Shown here piece by piece: positions 6,931-10,371 of a DNA stretch of 10,371 bases. Below the pieces are notes generated by a model, which did no database searches, was not told the origin of the DNA, and worked only from the letters and a program-made list of their open reading frames with translations. Positions within the stretch are counted from its first letter, which is position 1. The number at the start of each line of letters is the position of its first letter. The DNA comes from an uncultured Megamonas sp. (GTDB lineage: Bacteria; Bacillota_C; Negativicutes; Selenomonadales; Selenomonadaceae). The stretch covers positions 1 through 10,371 of the forward strand of contig USPM01000027.1 of NCBI GenBank assembly GCA_900556715.1, given 5' to 3'. The position numbers were made by a program, and so were the translations under genes.

Positions 6931-7868
6931 TGCATATCTTCCTTACGACGGAAAATAATTGCAGCCCAACCAGCTTTTTCATTCATTTTTTCTACCATAA
7001 AGCCATGTTCTTCAGCAGCTTTAGTAACATCTGCTATACGGTCAGCAATTATACCACTTGTCAAAATAGCACCATGCTGATTTAAATAATTATCTACATC
7101 ATTAAACATGCGAATAATGATATCTGCTATAATATTAGCTATGATTAAGTCAGCTTTGCCATTCATATTTTTTAATAAATCGCTTTGGAAAATCTTAATA
7201 TTTTCACATTCATGATTTTTTTCGATATTTTCTTTAGCAACATCAACTGCTACATTATCATAATCAGCAGCTTCGATATCTTTTGCTCCTAATTTTGAAG
7301 CAGCAATTGCTAAAATACCACTACCTGTACCAACATCGAAAACTTTCATTTCTGGTTTTACATATTCTTCCAAAAATTGAATACACATAGATGTTGTAGC
7401 ATGTGTACCAGTACCAAATGCCATACCAGGATCTAATTCAATAACTATATCATTATCTAATGGAGTGTATTCTTCCCAAGATGGCTTTACTACAATTTTT
7501 TCACCAATGCGTTCTGGATGGAAAAATTGCTTCCAATTATTAGCCCAATCTTCATCTTGGATTTCACTGCAATTAATCAATCCTGAACCCTTATCTAAAA
7601 ATTGGCTCATTTCATCGATGTGCAAACGCAACTGTTCTAATTTACTTGGTAAATCCTCATCAGTAGGAAGCCACGCTTTTACTGTAACAACTTCTGTTTC
7701 TTCAGCAAGCGGTATATCTGTATAATCCCAAGCTCCAGAATGAATATACGTATTCACAAGTTCTGGGTCTTCAATCAATACACCAGATGCTCCAAGTTCA
7801 TGAAAAATCTCTGCTACAGCTTCAGTAGCCTCATGTGAAGTTTGAATGCTAATTTCAGCCCATTTCAC
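6927..7868 (-). CDS. prmA: Ribosomal protein L11 methyltransferase
   Basis: PrmA trimethylates lysines and the N-terminus of ribosomal protein L11 using S-adenosylmethionine. The 313-residue protein opens with the family's MKWAEISI substrate-binding domain. A class I methyltransferase fold follows, with PGMAFGTGTHATT at 147-159, motif I VFDVGTGSGILAIAA at 176-190, and the catalytic-site segment DLIIANIIADI at 240-250. The start is GTG at 7868, supported by TCCTCCTT at 7877-7884 (AAGGAGGA on the coding strand) eight bases away and by the family N-terminus. A good promoter lies about 50 bases upstream. In Bacillus prmA follows dnaJ; here the upstream neighbour is a DUF305 gene and prmA has its own promoter, so the heat-shock link appears to be lost. 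It is the first gene of the prmA-rsmE unit. Confidence 0.96.
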   Translation of the reverse strand: MKWAEISIQTSHEATEAVAEIFHELGASGVLIEDPELVNTYIHSGAWDYTDIPLAEETEVVTVKAWLPTDEDLPSKLEQLRLHIDEMSQFLDKGSGLINCSEIQDEDWANNWKQFFHPERIGEKIVVKPSWEEYTPLDNDIVIELDPGMAFGTGTHATTSMCIQFLEEYVKPEMKVFDVGTGSGILAIAASKLGAKDIEAADYDNVAVDVAKENIEKNHECENIKIFQSDLLKNMNGKADLIIANIIADIIIRMFNDVDNYLNQHGAILTSGIIADRIADVTKAAEEHGFMVEKMNEKAGWAAIIFRRKEDMQ

Positions 7869-7876
7869 AGGTAAAT

Positions 7877-7884
7877 TCCTCCTT
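7877..7884 (-). promoter_or_regulatory. Ribosome binding site supporting the GTG start of prmA
   Basis: AAGGAGGA on the minus strand ends eight bases before the GTG at 7868..7866. The ATG a few bases further in is out of frame with the protein, so GTG is the start. Confidence 0.85.
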
Positions 7885-7916
7885 AAATAAATACTAAATC
7901 AAAACACATAAAGACT

Positions 7917-7945
7917 ATTATACGTTTTGCTTTGACAAATGTAAA
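7917..7945 (-). promoter_or_regulatory. Sigma-A-type promoter of prmA-rsmE
   Basis: On the minus strand TTTACA (7940-7945) is followed after exactly 17 bases by TATAAT (7917-7922). The expected start of transcription is near 7910, about 42 bases ahead of the prmA GTG. Its spacer contains AAAGCAAA, as does the promoter of the DUF305 gene. Confidence 0.85.
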
Positions 7946-7987
7946 CCATTCATTATAAAAAATATATTTAATTTACATTCTCATTTA

Positions 7988-8677
7988 TTATAAACCTTGC
8001 TCTATTAATTTATCAAATTGTTTTATCTCTTTTGCTTGGTCTTTAATGATATTTTTAGCAATTTTTCTTATTTGCGGATTTTTAGTATATGCCAAAATCT
8101 GTTTACTAGCTTTTATAGCTCCCTCATGATGATATTTCATAGCTAAAATAAATGTATAATCAGCCGTTTTTTTATCACGTGTTCTAGTCACAGCAATCAT
8201 TTTATTCATCATTTCCGCCATATTTTCTTTTTCTTTGGCTACAAATTCAGCATAAGCTTTTTTACTTAAATTACTATTGCTAAAATCTTCATTGACTAAA
8301 AGCTCATTGAAATCTTCAATTTCTTTTGTCTGTATCTTTATGATATTACGAGCTATTGCTTTTACTTCTTCATTACTGCCATATTCTAAAATCAATTTTG
8401 CAGAATCTATTGCTCCTTGATGATGTGGTATCATATTAGCGATAAAATCTTTATCCACATTGCCACTTTGCACAAATTCTTCATTCATCATCGGCATATG
8501 CATACTATCTACAATTTCATTATTGATTAATGGATCAAAATTAAATTTATCTACCTGCATTTGCGTATTTATATTATGATGTCCATAATTATCATGATAA
8601 TGTGCATTCGCTATATTGAAATTACCAACATTACTTATAATAGTCACACAGGTCAATGTTAATATTATTTTTTTCAT
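7988..8677 (-). CDS. Secreted DUF305 protein with two DUF305 repeats, possible copper binding
   Basis: The 229-residue product has a signal peptide: KK at 2-3, a hydrophobic core at 4-15, and a likely cleavage after ANA at 23-25. Two related helical repeats follow, DUF305-type with a ferritin-like fold. The first, at about 75-128, has PHHQGAIDSAK at 84-94. The second, at about 173-226, has YHHEGAIKASK at 182-192. Both continue into the similar NIIKxQxKEI. A Met/His-rich stretch MHMPMM (59-64), the His-rich mature start HYHDNYGHH (26-34) and a Met-rich linker (ENMAEMMNKM, 151-160) suggest metal binding. Some DUF305 proteins, such as cyanobacterial CopM, bind copper outside the cytoplasm, so a copper-related role is inferred, not shown. 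GAGGA at 8685-8689 supports the start, and a consensus promoter is close upstream. No clear terminator separates it from prmA. Confidence 0.88.
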   Translation of the reverse strand: MKKIILTLTCVTIISNVGNFNIANAHYHDNYGHHNINTQMQVDKFNFDPLINNEIVDSMHMPMMNEEFVQSGNVDKDFIANMIPHHQGAIDSAKLILEYGSNEEVKAIARNIIKIQTKEIEDFNELLVNEDFSNSNLSKKAYAEFVAKEKENMAEMMNKMIAVTRTRDKKTADYTFILAMKYHHEGAIKASKQILAYTKNPQIRKIAKNIIKDQAKEIKQFDKLIEQGL

Positions 8678-8722
8678 AATAATTTCCTCGTATTATTTAA
8701 ATTCATATTATTTCATAGCAAA

Positions 8723-8751
8723 ATTATATGATTTGCTTTCATAAATGTCAA
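8723..8751 (-). promoter_or_regulatory. Consensus sigma-A-type promoter of the DUF305 gene
   Basis: On the minus strand a perfect TTGACA (8746-8751) stands 17 bases from a perfect TATAAT (8723-8728). The start of transcription should be near 8716, giving a leader of about 40 bases. It lies in the divergent spacer shared with the omega-amidase gene; no clear plus-strand promoter is visible for that gene. Confidence 0.9.
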
Positions 8752-8788
8752 TAAAAATAAACTTACATATATATTATAAAAACAAATC

Positions 8789-8794
8789 AGGAGG
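8789..8794 (+). promoter_or_regulatory. Ribosome binding site that decides the omega-amidase start
   Basis: AGGAGG stands seven bases before the ATG at 8802. An upstream in-frame ATG at 8745 lies within the DUF305 promoter, has no such site, and would add 19 residues unlike the family. Confidence 0.9.
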
Positions 8795-8801
8795 CTTTTT
8801 C

Positions 8802-9623
8802 ATGCTCAATATTTTACAATTACAAACAAAAGTCTTATCTTCAAAAGAACAAACTTTAAACTACATTGAAACTTATCTAAAAAAATCACTTCATCTTCGT
8901 CCAGATATTGTAACTTTACCAGAAATGTTCAACTGCCCTTATAATAATGCTTCATTTCCCCTATATGCAGAATATGAAGGCGATATCACTTATAAATTTT
9001 GTCAAAATCTAGCTAAAAAATACAATATCTATTTGAGTGCTGGCTCTACTCCTGAAAAAGATGAGCAAAATCATATCTTCAACACAGCTTATGTCTTTGA
9101 CAATAGGGGCAATTGCATCGCTAAACATCGCAAAATGCATTTATTCGATATAGATGTAAAAAATGGTCAACAGTTTAAAGAATCAGATACTTTATCTGCT
9201 GGAAATAATATCACTGTTTTTGACACTAAATGGGGAAAAATGGGATTATGTATCTGTTATGATTTTCGTTTTCCTGAACTCGCTCGATTAATGACAGATT
9301 TAGGAGCAAAAATTATCTTTGTTCCTGCTGCTTTCAATATGACAACAGGCCCACTTCATTGGGAATTATTATTCCAAAGTCGTGCTGTAGATAATCAAGT
9401 ATTCACCATTGGTACCGCTCCTGCTAGAGATTTAAGTGCTTCTTACCATTCTTATGGTCATAGCATCATCGTTTCTCCTTGGGGAAAAGTTTTAAATCAA
9501 GCAGATTTTGAAGAAAACTTTTTATTTACAACTATAGATTTAAATGAAATTAATCTCGTTCGTGAACAAATACCACTCTTGAGACATCGTCGTTTAGATA
9601 TCTATGAATTAAGACAAAAATAA
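8802..9623 (+). CDS. Nit2-type omega-amidase (carbon-nitrogen hydrolase)
   Basis: This nitrilase-superfamily amidase most resembles Nit2/omega-amidase, which hydrolyses alpha-ketoglutaramate or alpha-ketosuccinamate to the 2-oxoacid and ammonia after glutamine or asparagine transaminase reactions. With the ATG at 8802 it has 273 residues, the family length. The catalytic triad is visible: E41 (TLPEMFN), K111 (HRKMHLFDID) and C152 (LCICYDFRFPE). Segments typical of Nit2 are NMTTGPLHWELL at 179-190, RAVDNQV at 194-200, and the PARD...SYHSYGHS stretch at 207-221. No signal peptide, so it is cytoplasmic. It reads divergently from the DUF305 gene and in the same direction as yeiH, 113 bases upstream of it, with no obvious terminator between. 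The substrate is inferred from family resemblance; other short-chain amides are possible. Confidence 0.92.
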   Translation: MLNILQLQTKVLSSKEQTLNYIETYLKKSLHLRPDIVTLPEMFNCPYNNASFPLYAEYEGDITYKFCQNLAKKYNIYLSAGSTPEKDEQNHIFNTAYVFDNRGNCIAKHRKMHLFDIDVKNGQQFKESDTLSAGNNITVFDTKWGKMGLCICYDFRFPELARLMTDLGAKIIFVPAAFNMTTGPLHWELLFQSRAVDNQVFTIGTAPARDLSASYHSYGHSIIVSPWGKVLNQADFEENFLFTTIDLNEINLVREQIPLLRHRRLDIYELRQK

Positions 9624-9634
9624 AATCAATAACC

Positions 9635-9663
9635 TTGCACAAATCAAAAAAATAAGTTAAAAT
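9635..9663 (+). promoter_or_regulatory. Probable promoter of the YeiH-family gene
   Basis: TTGCAC (9635-9640) and TAAAAT (9658-9663) are separated by 17 bases. Transcription would start near 9670 and give a leader of about 67 bases that contains the dyad at 9680-9715. The match is good rather than perfect, in AT-rich DNA. Confidence 0.6.
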
Positions 9664-9679
9664 ATCTCCTTGTTATAAA

Positions 9680-9715
9680 AATTACCGATTAAATATAAAT
9701 ATTTGATAGGTAATT
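9680..9715 (+). promoter_or_regulatory. 36-bp dyad just upstream of the YeiH-family gene
   Basis: AATTACC (9680-9686) pairs perfectly with GGTAATT (9709-9715). After a single G/A mismatch the inner arms ATTAAATAT (9688-9696) and ATATTTGAT (9699-9707) pair at every position, one of them as T/G. It ends six bases before the AGGAGGT Shine-Dalgarno at 9722-9728. As DNA it could be an operator downstream of the promoter; as RNA it would be a leader stem-loop. Confidence 0.6.
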
Positions 9716-9736
9716 AAATATAGGAGGTATTATTAT

Positions 9737-10371
9737 ATGTTATTAATTAAAGACCGCATTCAAGGACTTCTTCTTTGTTTTGTCCTAGCATTACCTGCTT
9801 ATTTTTTAGGTAAAGAATTTGAAATCATTGGCGGTCCTGTATTTGCTATCTTAATTGGTATGTTATTATCTAAATTTGTTCGTGAAAAAGATATCTTAAA
9901 AAGTGGAATTACTTTTACATCAAAAAAAGTCTTACAATATGCTGTTATTTTATTAGGTTTTGGTTTAAATTTAAGCACTGTCATCGCTGTAGGTGCTACA
10001 TCTTTGCCAATCATTATTTCTACAATTGCCACTTCATTAATCACAGCCTACATAATTTTTAAATTAATCAATATACCTGCTAAATCTTCTATTTTAATTG
10101 GTGTAGGTTCTTCTATTTGCGGTGGTTCTGCAATCGCTGCAACAGCACCTGTTATTGATGCTAATCATAAAGAAATTGCTCAAGCTATTTCTGTTATTTT
10201 CTTATTCAATATCATCGCTGCTTTAATCTTTCCTACTTTAGGCAATCTTTTAGGTTTATCCAACCATGGATTTGCACTTTTTGCAGGTACTGCTGTCAAT
10301 GATACTTCTTCGGTTACAGCAGCAGCTTCTTCTTGGGATAGCATGCACAATACTGGTACACAAGTTTTAGA
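9737..10371 (+). CDS. YeiH/UPF0324-family putative sulfate exporter (partial, 3' end missing)
   Basis: The frame runs from ATG at 9737 to the right edge (211 full codons), roughly the first 60% of a protein family that is usually about 340 residues. It is a polytopic membrane protein with many hydrophobic segments (near 9-24, 33-46, 66-84, 88-110, 117-140 and 150-172). YeiH-family signatures are [19 protein letters not shown] at 122-140 and [16 protein letters not shown] at 184-199. The family is labelled putative sulfate exporter, but transport is poorly proven and substrates are uncertain. AGGAGGT at 9722-9728 with an 8-base gap supports the start. A 36-bp dyad in its leader suggests regulation. 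It may also be read together with the omega-amidase gene upstream. Confidence 0.9.
   Translation, partial: MLLIKDRIQGLLLCFVLALPAYFLGKEFEIIGGPVFAILIGMLLSKFVREKDILKSGITFTSKKVLQYAVILLGFGLNLSTVIAVGATSLPIIISTIATSLITAYIIFKLINIPAKSSILIGVGSSICGGSAIAATAPVIDANHKEIAQAISVIFLFNIIAALIFPTLGNLLGLSNHGFALFAGTAVNDTSSVTAAASSWDSMHNTGTQVL

Noticed and set aside
7923..7945. CtsR-like operator (TGTCAAA) in the prmA promoter
   Set aside because: Only a single TGTCAAA-like heptad is present; a CtsR site needs a direct repeat of GGTCAAA, and no CIRCE inverted repeat is seen either.
8745..8801. N-terminal extension of the omega-amidase from an ATG at 8745
   Set aside because: The extra 19 residues do not fit the family, the ATG overlaps the DUF305 promoter, and the proper ribosome binding site precedes the ATG at 8802.
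9799..10044. 81-codon minus-strand frame near the right edge
   Set aside because: It lies inside the YeiH-family gene on the opposite strand. The plus-strand frame has a Shine-Dalgarno sequence and family signatures, while this one has neither.
1..10371. CRISPR array, tRNA, rRNA, insertion sequence or defence island
   Set aside because: I found no regularly spaced direct repeats, no cloverleaf with a CCA end, no transposase-like frame and no defence-type domains. FloA is a housekeeping flotillin in its normal context.

Overview
The window looks like chromosomal housekeeping DNA from a low-GC Firmicutes (Bacillota) bacterium. Coding DNA is AT-rich and the spacers are even richer in A and T. 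Shine-Dalgarno sequences are strong (AAGGAGG types), sigma-A-like promoters are near consensus, and the gene order prmA-rsmE-mtaB-...-rpsU-yqeY-nfeD-floA is the one known from Bacillus and its relatives. A Negativicutes lineage (Megamonas or Selenomonas type) is a plausible guess from overall character, but the sequence alone does not prove it.

Layout. Everything from 1 to 8677 reads on the minus strand, so the genes are transcribed from right to left. In transcription order these are a secreted DUF305 protein (8677-7988); prmA and rsmE, overlapping by 4 bases; mtaB with a TTG start; a HIT-family hydrolase; rpsU and yqeY; a MATE efflux pump (3373-2000); a short nfeD; and floA. The first codons of a possible further gene lie at the left edge. 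From 8802 to the right edge the genes read on the plus strand: a Nit2-type omega-amidase and a YeiH-family transporter cut off by the window end.

How the genes work together. PrmA (ribosomal protein L11), RsmE (16S rRNA), MtaB (tRNA ms2t6A) and RpsU (bS21) form a translation and ribosome-modification block. YqeY is a GatB-like protein of tRNA-amidotransferase type. NfeD and FloA form a flotillin-like membrane-microdomain pair. The MATE pump is a guest in this otherwise conserved block and is bracketed by intrinsic terminators on both sides. Four good promoters are visible: upstream of DUF305, prmA, rpsU and yeiH. Two clear intrinsic terminators follow yqeY and MATE, and a more complex AU-rich hairpin region follows rsmE.

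No mobile element, CRISPR array, tRNA or rRNA is visible. The points that deserve a second look are a DUF305 protein with tandem repeats and predicted metal-binding motifs, including a possible N-terminal copper site; an NfeD lacking the protease half; a 36-bp dyad directly ahead of yeiH; overlapping alternative hairpins ahead of mtaB; and an rpsU leader hairpin whose loop could pair with the Shine-Dalgarno sequence. I do not see a convincing new multi-gene system.
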